This document shows, one piece after another, positions 11,943-23,464 of a stretch of 64,000 nucleotides of DNA (its first letter is position 1; each line of letters starts with the position of its first letter). The translations under genes and the position numbers were made by a program. The notes under the pieces were generated by a model. The model saw only the letters and a program-made list of their open reading frames with translations. It was not told the origin of the DNA and did not search any database. Origin of the DNA: Ehretia macrophylla (taxonomy: Eukaryota; Streptophyta; Magnoliopsida; Boraginales; Ehretiaceae); NCBI GenBank assembly GCA_037974665.1, contig CM075771.1, forward strand, positions 38,734,425 through 38,798,424. Reading direction: 5' to 3'.

Positions 11943-12499
11943 CTTTTCAATTTTTTTTGCCCTGGTTAGGGTTGCCAAGATACTTTATCCTCCAAATCTG
12001 TATTACCGAATCCCATGGAACATTGGGTGAGACAACTTCGCTTCACGTAGAGGCCGGGCCCGTAAACTGAGGGCGTAGGGTTTGTGACCAGGTCTCCGTT
12101 GTTCCGGCGCACATACCTTTTGATCCGTAAGGAGTTACGCAGCGCTCAGCATACCGTTGCAAAGCTCTCTGAGAACTCTACAACGGGGTCAGCCATCTTG
12201 CTCGCTTTGCCCTTTTTGGAGCCCAAAATCGAACATTTTCATCAGTTTCATCCCACTTTTCTCCTTTTAACCTATTTTTTCATCCCGGATCGTACGTCGT
12301 GAGGTGTTAGAAGTACGACAACATGACTCGCGGGACATCAGAGGGCCCTACAATGTGTCGATATCACATCTTGCCAGGATGCTGCGTTGTTGAAGCGGAT
12401 GGGTTGTCGTTATGCCCATTGGGCCTTTTGAATGGGCCATCTCTCTAGGCTGGGACTGTGAACCGTTAACACATATAAGAATTGCACCCTCAACATGAC

Positions 12500-12618
12500 G
12501 GGTGCGATCATATTAGCACTATTGCACCGGATCCCATCAGAACTCCAAAGTTAAGTGTGGTTGGGCTAGAGTAGTACTAGGATAGGTGACCCCCTGGGAT
12601 GTACTCCTGTTGCACCCC
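12500..12618 (+). rRNA. 5S rRNA gene, copy 19 (degenerate)
   Basis: 119 bp with eleven changes: C14T, C15T, A23T, G48A, C57T, C61G, G68T, G85A, A101T, C104A, G108C. Box A, the intermediate element and box C are all affected. The upstream sequence is CATATAAGAATTGCACCC. Likely a pseudogene, yet it was re-amplified as copy 22. Confidence 0.94.
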
Positions 12619-13176
12619 CTTTTCAATTTTTTTTGCCTTGGTTAGGGTTGCCAAGATACTTTATCCACCAAATCTCTATTACCGAATCCCACTGAACATT
12701 GGGCAAGACAACTTCGCTTCACGTAGAGGTCGGGCCCCCAAATCGAGGGCGTAGGGTTTGTGACCAGGTCTCCCTCGCTCCGGTGCCCATAAGTTTTGAT
12801 CCGTAAGGAGTTACGTGGCGCTTAGCGTACCGTTGCAATGCTCTCTGAGAGCTCTATGACAAGGGCAACCAGCTTGCTCACTGTGCCCATTTTTGGAGCC
12901 CAAAATCGAACATTTTCATCAGTTTTAGGCCACTTTTCTTCTTTTGCTCTATTTTTCCGTTCCGGATCGTACGTCGTGAGCTGTTAAAAGGGCGACAACC
13001 TGACTTGCGGGACATCAGTGGGCCCTACAACGTGTCAATATCACGTCTTGCTAGGATGCTGCGTTGTTGAAGTGGATAGGTTGTCGTTAAGCCCATTGGG
13101 CCTTTTGAATGGGCCTTCTCTCTAGGCTGGGATTGTGAACCGTTAACACATATAGGAATTGTGCCGTCAAGATGAC

Positions 13177-13295
13177 GGGTACGATCAAACTAGCACTAAT
13201 GCACCGGATCCCATCAGAACTCCGAAGTTAAGAGTGCTTGGGCGAGAGTGGTACAAGGATGGGTGACCCCCTGGGAAGTCCTCGTGTTGCACCCC
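13177..13295 (+). rRNA. 5S rRNA gene, copy 20
   Basis: 119 bp. Changes: G5A, T12A, C15T, C57A, A74G, T79A. The upstream sequence is TGTGCCGTCAAGATGAC. Copy 23 is the same gene variant. Confidence 0.96.
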
Positions 13296-13854
13296 CTTTT
13301 CAATTTTGTTTTGCCCTGGTTAGGGTTGCCAAGATACTTTATCCACCAAATATTTATTACCGAATCCCATGGAATATTGGGCGAGACAACTTCGCTTCAC
13401 GTAGAGGCCGGGCCCGCAAACCGAGGGTGTAAGGTTTGTGACCAGGTCTTCGTCGCTCCGGTGCCCATAACTTTTGATCCGTAAGGAGTTATGCAGTGCA
13501 CAGCATACCGTTGCAAAGCTCTCTGAGAGCTCTACGACAGGGGCTGCCAGCTTGCTTGCTATGCCCTATTTAGGAGCCCAAAATCGAACGTTTTCATCAG
13601 TTTCAGGCAACTTTTATTCTTTTGCTCTGTTTTTTCTTCCCGAATTGTACGTCATGAGATGTTAAAAGGACGACAACCTGACTCGCGGGACATCAGAAGG
13701 CCCTACAATGTATCGATATCACGTCTTGCGAGGATGCTGCGTTGTTGAAGCGGATGGGTTGTCGCTAGGCCCATTGGGCCTTTTGAATGGACCATCTCTC
13801 TAGTCTGGGACTGTGAACTGTTAACACATATAGAAATTGTGCCCTCAACATGAC

Positions 13855-13973
13855 GGGTGCGATCATACCAGCACTAATGCAACGGATCCCATCAGAACTC
13901 CGAAGTTAAGTGTGCTTGGGCGAGAGTAGTACTAGGATGGGTGACCCCTTGGGAAGTCCTCGTGTTGCACCCT
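13855..13973 (+). rRNA. 5S rRNA gene, copy 21
   Basis: 119 bp with four changes: C28A, C57T, C95T, C119T. The promoter is CATATAGAAATTG. Identical in sequence to copy 24 and closely related to copy 11. Confidence 0.96.
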
Positions 13974-14530
13974 CTTTTCAATTTTTTTTGCCCTGGTTAG
14001 GGTTGCCAAGGTACTTTATCCACCAAATCTCGATTACTGAATCCCACGGAACATTGGAGAAGACAACTTCGCTTCATGTAGAGGCCGGGCCCGCAAACCC
14101 AGGGCGTAGGGTTTGTGACCAGATCTCCGTCGCTCCGGTGCCCATAACTTTTGATCCGAAAGCAGTTACGCGGCGCACAGCATACCGTTGCAAAGCTCTC
14201 TGAGAGCTCTACGACGGGGGCAGCCAGCTTGCTCGCTTCACCCTTTTTGGTGCCCAAATACGAACGTTTTCATCAGTTTCATCCCACTTTTATTCTTTTG
14301 CCCTATTTTTCTGTCCCGGATCGTACGTCGTGAGCTGTTAAAAGGATGACAACCTGACTCGCTGGACATCAGAGGGCCCTACAATGTGTCGATATAACGT
14401 CTTGTGAGGATGCTGCGTTATTGAAGCGGATGGGTTGTCGTTAAGCCCATTGGGCCTTTTGAATGGGCCATCTCTCTAGGCTGGGACTGTGAACCGTTAA
14501 CACATATAAGAATTGCACCCTCAACATGAC

Positions 14531-14649
14531 GGGTGCGATCATATTAGCACTATTGCACCGGATCCCATCAGAACTCCAAAGTTAAGAGTGGTTGGGCTAG
14601 AGTAGTACTAGGATGGGTGACCCCCTGGGATGTGCTCCTGTTGCACCCC
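14531..14649 (+). rRNA. 5S rRNA gene, copy 22 (degenerate)
   Basis: 119 bp with ten changes: C14T, C15T, A23T, G48A, C57A, C61G, G68T, A101T, C104G, G108C. Sister of copy 19, from which it differs at three sites. Likely a pseudogene. Confidence 0.94.
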
Positions 14650-15207
14650 CTTTTCAATTTTTTTTGCCTTGGTTAGGGTTGCCAAGATACTTTATCCACC
14701 AAATCTCTATTACCGAATCCCACTGAACATTGGGCAAGACAACTTCGCTTCACGTAGAGGTCGGGCCCCCAAATCGAGGGCGTAGGGTTTGTGACCAGGT
14801 CTCCCTCGCTACGGTGCCCATAAGTTTTGATCCGTAAGGAGTTACGTGGCGCTTAGCGTACCGTTGCAATGCTCTCTGAGAGCTCTATGACAAGGGCAAC
14901 CAGCTTGCTCACTGTGCCCATTTTTGGAGCCCAAAATCGAACATTTTCATCAGTTTTAGACCACTTCTCTTCTTTTGCTCTATTTTTCCGTTCCGGATCG
15001 TACGTCGTGAGCTGTTAAAAGGGCGACAACCTGACTTGCGGGACATCAGTGGGCCCTACAACGTGTCAATATCACGTCTTGCTAGGATGCTGCGTTGTTG
15101 AAGTGGATAGGTTGTCGTTAAGCCCATTGGGCCTTTTGAATGGGCCTTCTCTCTAGGCTGGGATTGTGAACCGTTAACACATATAGGAATTGTGCCATCA
15201 AGATGAC

Positions 15208-15326
15208 GGGTACGATCAAACTAGCACTAATGCACCGGATCCCATCAGAACTCCGAAGTTAAGAGTGCTTGGGCGAGAGTGGTACAAGGATGGGTGACCC
15301 CCTGGGAAGTCCTCGTGTTGCACCCC
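15208..15326 (+). rRNA. 5S rRNA gene, copy 23
   Basis: 119 bp. Same changes as copy 20: G5A, T12A, C15T, C57A, A74G, T79A. The upstream sequence is GCCATCAAGATGAC. Confidence 0.96.
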
Positions 15327-15884
15327 CTTTTCAATTTTTTTTGCCCTGGTTAGGGTTGCCAAGATACTTTATCCACCAAATATTTATTACCGAATCCCAT
15401 GGAATATTGGGCGAGACAACTTCGCTTCACGTAGAGGCCGGGCCCGCAAACCGAGGGTGTAAGGTTTGTGACCAGGTCTTCGTCGCTCCGGTGCCCATAA
15501 CTTTTGATCCGTAAGGAGTTATGCAGTGCACAGCATACCGTTGCAAAGCTCTCTGAGAGCTCTACGACAGGGGCTGCCAGCTTGCTTGCTATGCCCTATT
15601 TAGGAGCCCAAAATCGAACGTTTTCATCAGTTTCATGCAACTTTTATTCTTTTGCTCTGTATTTTCTTCCCGGATTGTACGTCATGAGATGTTAAAAGGA
15701 CGACAACCTGACTCGCGGGACATCAGAAGGCCCTACAATGTATCGATATCACGTCTTGCGAGGATGCTGCGTTGTTGAAGCGGATGGGTTGTCGCTAGGC
15801 CCATTGGGCCTTTTGAATGGACCATCTCTCTAGTCTGGGACTGTGAACTGTTAACACATATAGAAATTGTGCCCTCAACATGAC

Positions 15885-16003
15885 GGGTGCGATCATACCA
15901 GCACTAATGCAACGGATCCCATCAGAACTCCGAAGTTAAGTGTGCTTGGGCGAGAGTAGTACTAGGATGGGTGACCCCTTGGGAAGTCCTCGTGTTGCAC
16001 CCT
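15885..16003 (+). rRNA. 5S rRNA gene, copy 24
   Basis: 119 bp. Same changes as copy 21: C28A, C57T, C95T, C119T. Confidence 0.96.
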
Positions 16004-16560
16004 CTTTTCAATTTTTTTTGCCCTGGTTAGGGTTGCCAAGGTACTTTATCCACCAAATCTCGATTACTGAATCCCACGGAACATTGGAGAAGACAACTTC
16101 GCTTCATGTAGAGGCCGGGCCCGCAAACCCAGGGCGTAGGGTTTGTGACCAGATCTCCGTCGCTCCGGTGCCCATAACTTTTGATCCGAAAGCAGTTACG
16201 CGGCGCACAGCATACCGTTGCAAAGCTCTCTGAGAGCTCTACGACGGGGGCAGCCAGCTTGCTCGCTTCACCCTTTTTGGTGCCCAAATACGAACGTTTT
16301 CATCAGTTTCATCACACTTTTATTCTTTTGCCCTATTTTTCTGTCACGGATCGTACGTCGTGAGCTGTTAAAAGGATGACAACCTGACTCACTGGACATC
16401 AGAGGGCCCTACAATGTGTCGATATAACGTCTTGTGAGGATGCTGCGTTATTGAAGCGGATGGGTTGTCGTTAAGCCCATTGGGCCTTTTGAATGGGCCA
16501 TCTCCCTAGGCTAGGACTGTGAACCGTTAACTCATATAGGAATTGTGCCCTCAACATGAC

Positions 16561-16679
16561 GGGTGCGATTATACCAGCACTAATGCACCAGATCCCATCA
16601 AAACTCCGATGTTAAGCGTGCTTGGGCGAGAGTAGTACTAGGATGGGTGACACCCTGGGAAGTCCTCGTGTTGTACCCC
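16561..16679 (+). rRNA. 5S rRNA gene, copy 25
   Basis: 119 bp. Carries C10T, G30A, G41A, A50T, C92A, C114T, exactly as copy 12. It opens the second instance of the copies 12-16 block. Confidence 0.96.
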
Positions 16680-17234
16680 ATTTTCAATTTTTTTTGCACT
16701 GGTTAGGGTTGCCAAGATACTTTATCCTCAAAATCTCTATTACCGAAGCCCACGGAACATTGGGCAAGATAACATCGCATCACGTAGAGGCCGGGCCCAC
16801 AAACCGAGGGCGTAGGGTTTGTAACCAGGTCTCCATCACTCCGGTGCCTATAACTTTCAATCCGTAAGGAGTTATGCAGCACACAACATACCGTTGCAAA
16901 CCTCTCTGAGAGCTCTACGACAGGGGCTGCCAGCTTGCTCGCTATGCCTATTTTTGGAGTCCAAAATCGAACGTTTTCATCAGTTTCAGGCCATTTTTAT
17001 TCTTTTGCTCTGTTTTTCCGTCTCGGATCGTACGTCGTGAGCTGTTAAAAGGACGACAACGTGACTCGTGGGACATCAGAGGGCCCTAAAATTTGTCAAT
17101 ATCACATCTTGCGAGGATGCTGCGTTGTTGAAGCGGGGTTGTCGTTATGCCCATTGGGCCTTTTGAATGGACCATCTCTCTAGGCTGGGACTGTGAACCG
17201 TTAACACATATAGGAATTGTGCTGTCAAGATGAC

Positions 17235-17353
17235 GGGTGCAATCATACCAGCACTAATGCACCGGATCCCATCAGAACTCCGAAGTTAAGCGTGCTTGGG
17301 CGAGAGTGGTACAAGTATGTGTGACCCCCTGGGAAATCATCGTGTTGCACCCC
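17235..17353 (+). rRNA. 5S rRNA gene, copy 26
   Basis: 119 bp. Changes: G7A, A74G, T79A, G82T, G86T, G102A, C105A. Sister of copy 13, but with its upstream promoter still in place (CATATAGGAATTGTGCTGTC). Two box C changes make function doubtful. Confidence 0.96.
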
Positions 17354-17911
17354 TTTTTCAATTTTTTTTGCCCTGGTTAGGGTTGCCAAGATACTTTATC
17401 CACCAAACTTCTATTACCGAATCCAATAGAACATTGGGCAAGACAACTTCGTTTCACGTAAAGGCCGGGCCCGCAAACCGGGGGCGTAAGGTTTGTGACC
17501 AGGTTTCCATCGCTCCGGTGCCCATAACTTTTGATCCGTAAGGAGTTACGCTGCTCATAGCATACCGTTGCAAAGCTCTCTGAGAGCTCTACGATAGGGG
17601 CAGCTAGCCTGCTCGCTATGCCCGATTTTGGAGCCCAAAATCGAACATTTTCATTAGTTTTAGGCCACTTTTCTTTTTTTGCTGTGTTTTTTCGTCCCGG
17701 ATCGTACGTCGTGAACTGTTTAAAGGACGAAAACCTGACTCGCGGAACATCATAAGCCCCTACAATGTGTCGATATCACGTCTTGCGAGGATGCTGCGTT
17801 GTTGAAGCGGATGGGTTGTCGTTATGCCCATTGGGCCTTTTGAATGGGCCATCTCTCTAGGCTAGGACTGTGAACCGTTAACACATATAGGAATTGTGCC
17901 CTCAACATGAC

Positions 17912-18030
17912 GGGTGTGATCATACCAGTACTAATGCACCGGATCCCTTCAGAACTCCGAAGTTAAGCGTGGTTGGGCGAGAGTAGTACTAGGATGGTTG
18001 ACCCCCTGGGAAGTCTTTGTGTTGCACCCC
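17912..18030 (+). rRNA. 5S rRNA gene, copy 27
   Basis: 119 bp. Changes: C6T, C18T, A37T, C61G, G87T, C105T, C107T. Sister of copy 14, exactly 8,791 bp downstream of it. Confidence 0.96.
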
Positions 18031-18587
18031 CTTTTCAATTTTTTTTTGCCCTTGTTAGGGTTGCCAAGATACTTTATCCACCAAATCTCTATTACCGAAT
18101 CACACGGAACATTGGGCAAGACTACTTCGCTTCACGTAGAGGCCGGGCCCACAAACCGGGGGCGTAGGATTTGTGACCACGTCTCCGTCGCTCCGGTGCC
18201 CATAACTTTTGATCCGTAAGAAGTTACGTAGCGCACAGCATACCGTTGCAAAGCACTCTGAGAGCTCTACGACGGGGGCAGCCAGCTTGCTCGCTTTGCC
18301 TTTTTGGAGCCCAGAATCGAACGTTTTTATTAGTTTCATCCCACTTTTCTTCTTTTGCCCTGTTTTTCCTTCCCGTATCGTACGTCGTGAGCTATTAAAA
18401 GGACGACAACCAGACTCGCGGGACATCAGAGGGCCCTACAACTTGTCGATATCACGTCTTGCAAGGTTGCTGCATTATGGAAGCGGATGGGTTGTCGTTA
18501 AGCCCATTGGGCATTTTGAATGGGCCATCTCTCTAGGCTGGGACTGTTAACCGTTAACACATATAGGAATTGTGCGCTCAATATGAC

Positions 18588-18706
18588 GGGTGCGATCATA
18601 CCAACACTATTGCACCGGATCCCATCAGAACTCCGAAGTTAAGTGTGTTTGGGGGATAGTAGTACTAGGATAGGTGACCCCCTGGGAAGTCCTCATGTTG
18701 CACCCC
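18588..18706 (+). rRNA. 5S rRNA gene, copy 28
   Basis: 119 bp with eight changes: G17A, A23T, C57T, C61T, C67G, G70T, G85A, G108A. Sister of copy 15 at the 8,791-bp offset. Box A and the intermediate element are both altered. Confidence 0.95.
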
Positions 18707-19263
18707 CTTTTCAATTTTTTTTGCGCTGGTTAGTGTTGCCAAGATACTTTATCCACCAAATCTCTATTACCGAATCCCACGGAACAGTGGGCAAGACAAC
18801 TTCGCTTCACGTAGAGGCTGGGCCCGCAAACCGAGGGTGTAGGGTTTGTGACCAAGTCTCCGTCGCTCCGGTGCCCATAACTTTTCATCTGTAAGGAGTC
18901 ACGTAGCGCACAGCATACCGTTGCCAAGCACTTTAAGAGCTCTACGACAGGGGTAGCCAGCTTGCTCGTTGTGTACATTTTTGTAGCCCAAATCGAATGT
19001 TTTCATCAGTTTTAGGCCACTTTTCTTCTTTTGCTCTGTTTTTCCATCCCAGATCGTACGTCGTGAGCTGTTAAAAGGAAGACAACCTGACTCGCGGGAC
19101 ATCATAGGACCTTACAACGTGTCGATATCACGTTTTGCGAGGATACTGCGTTGTTGAAGCAGATGGGTTGTCGTGAAGCCCATTGGGCCTTTTGAATGGG
19201 CCATCTCTCTTGGCTAGGACTGTGAACCGTTAACACATATTGGAATTGTGCCCTCAACATGAC

Positions 19264-19382
19264 GGGTGCGATCATACCAGCACTAATGCATCGGATCCCA
19301 TCAGAACTCCGAAGTTAAGCGCGCTTGGGCGAGAGTAGTACTAGGATGGGTGACCCCCTGGGAAGTCCTCGTGTTGCATCCA
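19264..19382 (+). rRNA. 5S rRNA gene, copy 29
   Basis: 119 bp with four changes: C28T, T59C, C116T, C119A. Sister of copy 16 (8,791 bp upstream), with the same GCATCCA end and CATATTGG promoter box. Similarity between the two blocks fades in the spacer after about 19600. Confidence 0.96.
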
Positions 19383-19940
19383 CTTTTCAATTTTTTTTGC
19401 CCTAGTTAGGGTTGCCAAGATTCTTTATCCACCAAATCTCTATTACCGAATCCCACAGAACATTGGGCAAGACAACTTCGCTTCACGTAGAGGCCGTGCC
19501 AGCAAACCGAGGGTGTAGTGTTTGTGACCAGGTCTACGTCGCTCCAGTGCGTATAACTTTTGATCCGTAAGGAGTTACGCGGCGCTCAGCATATCGTTGG
19601 AAAGCTCTGTGAGAGCTCTACGATGGGGGTAGCCAACTTGCTAGCTGTGCCCATTTTTGGAGCCCAAAATCGAACGTTTTCAACAGTTTCATGCCACTTT
19701 TCTTCTTTTGCCCGGTATTTTCATCCTGGATCGTACGTTGTGAGCTTTTAAAAGGACGACAACCTGACTCGCGGGATATCAGAGTGCCCTACAATGTGTT
19801 GTCATCACGTCTTGCGACGATACTAGGTTGTTGAAGCGAATGGGTTGTCGTTAAGCCCATTGGGCCTTTTGAATGGGCCATCTCTCTAGACTAGGACTGT
19901 GAACCATTAACACATATAGGAATTGTGCGCTCAACATGAC

Positions 19941-20057
19941 GGGTACGATCATACTAGCACTAATGCACTGGATCCCATCAGAACTCCGAAATGAAGAGTG
20001 CTTGGGCGACAGTAGTACAAGGATGGGGACCCCTGGGAAGTCCTTGTGTTGCACCCC
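19941..20057 (+). rRNA. 5S rRNA gene, copy 30 (box C damaged)
   Basis: 117 bp: box C reads GGATGGGGACCCCTGGG, two bases short. Box A is also altered (G51A, T53G, C57A). Other changes: G5A, C15T, C29T, G70C, T79A, C107T. Probably a pseudogene. Confidence 0.93.
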
Positions 20058-20611
20058 CTTTTCAATTTTTGCCCTGGTTTGGGTTGCCAAGATACTTTAT
20101 CCATCAAATCTCTATTACCGAATCCCACGGAACATTAGGCAAGACAAATTCGCTTCACGTAGAGGCCGGGCCCGCAAACCAAGCACGTAGGGTTCGTGAC
20201 CAGGTCTCCGTCGCTTCGGTTCCCATAACTTTTGATCCGTATGGAGTTACGTGGCGTTCAGCATACCGTTGCAAAGCTCTCTGAGAGCTCTACGACGGGG
20301 GTAACCAGCTTGCTTGCTTTGCCCTTTTTGGAGCCTAAAATCGAACGTTTTCTCTAGTTTCATACCACTTCTCTTCTTTTGCTCTGTTTCTCTGTCCCGG
20401 ATCGTACGTCGTGAGCAGTTAAAAGTATGACAACCTGACTCGCGGGACATCAGAAGGCCCTACAATGTGTCGATATCACGTCTTCCGAGGATGCTGCATT
20501 GTTGAAGCGGATGGGTTGTCGTTATACCCATTAGGCCTTTTGAATGGGCCATCTCTTTAGGTTGGGACTGTGAACTGTTAACACATATAGGAATTGTGCC
20601 GTCAAGATGAC

Positions 20612-20730
20612 GGGTGCGATCATACCAGCACTAATGCACCTGATCCCATCAGAACTCCGAAGCTAAGCGTGCTTGGGTGAGAGTAGTAGTAGGATGGGTG
20701 ACCCCCTAGGAAGTCCTTGTGTTGCACCAC
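20612..20730 (+). rRNA. 5S rRNA gene, copy 31
   Basis: 119 bp. Changes: G30T, T52C, C67T, C78G, G97A, C107T, C118A. The upstream sequence is GCCGTCAAGATGAC, as in copy 20. Confidence 0.96.
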
Positions 20731-21285
20731 CTTTTCAATTTTTTTTGCCCTGGTTAGGGTTGCCAAGATACTTTATCCACCAAATCTCTATTACCGAATC
20801 ACACGGAACATTGGGCAAGACAACTTCGCTTCACGTAGAGGCCGGGCCCACAAACCGAGGGTGTAGGGTTTGTGACCAGGTCTCCGTCGCTCCGGTGCCC
20901 ATAACTTTTGATTCGTAAGGAGTTACGCGGCGCACATCATACCGTTGCAAAGCTCTATGAGAGCTCTACGATGGGGGCACAACTTGCTCTCTTTGCCCTT
21001 TTTGGAGCCCAAAATCAAACGTTTTTATCAGTTTCATCCCACTTTTCTTCTTTTGCCCTGTTTTTCTGTCCCGGATCGTACGTCGTGAGCTGTTAAAAGG
21101 ACGACAACCTGACTCGCGGGACATCAGAGGGCCCTACAACATGTCGATATCACGTCTTGCGAGGATGCTGCGTTGTTGAAGCGGATGGGTTGTCGTTAAG
21201 CTCATTGGGCCTTTTGAATGTGCCATCTCTGTAGGCTGGGACTGTGAACCGTTAACACATATAGGAATTGTGCGCTCAACATGAC

Positions 21286-21404
21286 GTATGCGATCATACC
21301 ACCACTCATGCACCGGATCCCATCAGAACTCCGAAGTTAAGCGTGCTTGGGCGATAGTAGTACTAGGATGGGTGACCCCCTGGGAAGTCCTCGTGTTGCA
21401 CCCC
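21286..21404 (+). rRNA. 5S rRNA gene, copy 32
   Basis: 119 bp. The 5' end is GTATGC instead of GGGTGC (G2T, G3A), which breaks helix I pairing with the unchanged GCACCCC end. Also G17C, A22C, G70T. The control boxes are otherwise intact. Confidence 0.95.
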
Positions 21405-21963
21405 CTTTTCAATTTTTTTTGCGCTTGTTAGGTTTGCCAAGATACTTTATCCACCAAATCTCTATTACCGAATCCCACGGAACATTGGGCAATACAACTT
21501 CGCTTCACGTAGAGGCTGGGCCCATAAACCGAGGGCGTAGGGTTTGTGACCAGGTCTCCGTCGCTCTGGTACCAATAACTTTTGATCCGTAAGGAGTTAC
21601 GCAGCGCACAGCATACCGTTGCAAAGCTCTTTGAGAGCTCTACGACAGGGGCAACCAGCTTGCTCGCTGCGCCCATTTTTTGGAGCCCAAAATTGAACAT
21701 TTTTATTAGTTTCAGGCCACTTTTCTTCTTTCGCTCTGTTTTTCCATCCCGGATCGTACGTCGTGAGCTGTTAAAAGGACGACAACCTGACTCATGGGAC
21801 ATCATAGGGCCCTACAACGTGTTGATATCATGTTTTGCGAGGATACTGCATTGTTGAAGCGGATGGGTTGTCGTTAAGCCCATTGGGCCTTTTGAATGGG
21901 CCATCTCTCTAGACTGGGACTGTGAACCGTTAACACATATAGGAATTGTGCCCTCAGCATGAC

Positions 21964-22082
21964 GGGTGCGATTATACCAGCACTAATGCACCAGATCCCA
22001 TCAGAACTCCGAAGTTAAGCGTGCTTGGGCGAGAGTGGTACTAAGATGGGTGACCCCTTGAGAAGTCCTCGTGTTGCACACC
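21964..22082 (+). rRNA. 5S rRNA gene, copy 33
   Basis: 119 bp. Changes: C10T, G30A, A74G, G81A, C95T, G98A, C117A. Confidence 0.96.
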
Positions 22083-22641
22083 CTTTTCAATTTTTTTTGC
22101 CCTGGTTAGGGTTGCCAAGATACTTTATCCACCAAATATCTACTACCGAATCCCACGGAACATTGGGCAAGACAACTTTGCTTCACATAGAGGCCGAGCC
22201 CGCAAACCGAGGGCGTAAGGTTTGTGACCAGGTCTCCGTCTCTCCGGTGCCCATAACTTTTGATTCGTAAGGACTTACGCAGCGCACAGCATACCATTGC
22301 AAAGCTCTTGGAGAGCTCTACGAAAGGGGCAACCAGCTTGCTCCCTGCACCCATTTTTTGGAGCCCAAAATCAAATGTTTTCATCAGTTTCATGCCACTT
22401 TTCTTCTTTTGCCCTGTTTTTTCATCTCAGATCGTACGTCGTGAGCTGTTATAAGGACGACAGCCTAACTCGCGGGATATTAGAGGGCCCTACAATGTGT
22501 CGATATCACGTCTTGCGAGGATGCTGCGTTGTTGAAGCGGATGGGTTGTCGTTAAGCCCATTGGGCCTTTTGAATGGGCCATCTCTCTAGGCTAGGACTG
22601 TGAACCGTTAACACATATAGGAATTGTGCGCTCAACATGAC

Positions 22642-22760
22642 GGGTGCGATAATACCAGCACTAATGCACCGGATCCCATCAGAACTCTGAAGTTAAGCGT
22701 GCTTGGGCGATAGTAGTACTAGGATGGGTGATCCCATGGGAAGTCCTCGTGTTGTACCCT
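22642..22760 (+). rRNA. 5S rRNA gene, copy 34
   Basis: 119 bp. Changes: C10A, C47T, G70T, C91T, C95A, C114T, C119T. The terminator tract begins CGTTTCAATTTTTTTTG. Confidence 0.96.
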
Positions 22761-23318
22761 CGTTTCAATTTTTTTTGCGCTGGTTAGGGTTGCCAAGATA
22801 CTTTATCCACCAAATCTCTATTACTGAATCCCACGGTACATTGGGCAAGACAACTTCGTTCATGTAGAGGCCGAGCCCGCAAACCGAGGGGGTAGGGTTT
22901 GTGACCAGGTCTCCGTCGCTCCGGTGCCCATAACTTTTGATCCGTAAGGAGTTACGCAGCGCACAACATACCGTTGCGAAGCTCTATGAGAGCTCTACGA
23001 CAGGGGCAACCAGCTTGCTCGCTGTGCCCATTTTTTGGATCCCAAAATCAAACGTTTTCATCAATTTTTGGCCACTTTTCTTCTCTTGCTCTGTTTTTCC
23101 ATCCCGGATCGTACGTCGTGAGCTGTTAAAAGGACGACAACCTGACTCGCGGGACATCATAGGGCCCTACAACGTGTTGATATCACGTCTTGCGAGGATA
23201 CTGCGTTGTTGAAGCGGATGGGTTGTCGTTAAGCCCATTGGGCCTATTGAATGGGCCATCTCTCTAGGCTAGGACTGTGAACCGTTAACACATATTGGAA
23301 TTGTGCACTCAACATGGC

Positions 23319-23437
23319 GGGTGCGATCATACCAGCACTAATGCACCGGATCCCATCAGAACTCCGAAGTTAAGCGTGGTTGGGCGAGAGTAGTACTAGG
23401 ATGGGTGACCCCCTGGGAAGTCCTCGTGTTGCACCCC
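23319..23437 (+). rRNA. 5S rRNA gene, copy 35 (closest to consensus)
   Basis: 119 bp with one change from the window consensus (C61G), the least altered copy here. Its promoter differs slightly (CATATTGG, TGTGCACTC, -2 G). Its terminator is CTTTTCATTTTTTTTGCC. A solo LTR starts 33 bp after the gene end, beyond the T run, so transcription could still terminate normally. Best candidate for an active gene in the left half. Confidence 0.97.
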
Positions 23438-23464
23438 CTTTTCATTTTTTTTGCCTTGGTTAGG

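Larger units (their letters stand above)
12420..14450 (+). repeat. higher-order trimer, first copy (copies 19-21)
   Basis: Three consecutive 5S units that recur with an offset of 2,031 bp at about 14451-16481. Gene starts 12500, 13177 and 13855 correspond to 14531, 15208 and 15885. By eye the two trimers differ at about 14 positions (roughly 99.3% identity). The boundary falls in the GCCCATTGGGCC...AATGGGCC segment upstream of copies 19 and 22; upstream of it the two flanks differ. Confidence 0.93.
14451..16481 (+). repeat. higher-order trimer, second copy (copies 22-24)
   Basis: Near-identical tandem copy of the preceding 2,031 bp. Visible differences include CGCTACGG for CGCTCCGG near 14811, GCCATCAAG for GCCGTCAAG before copy 23, and a T8 run instead of TTTTGTTTT after copy 23. 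Identity runs on to about 16500, where the sequence turns into the copy 12 type. Confidence 0.93.
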
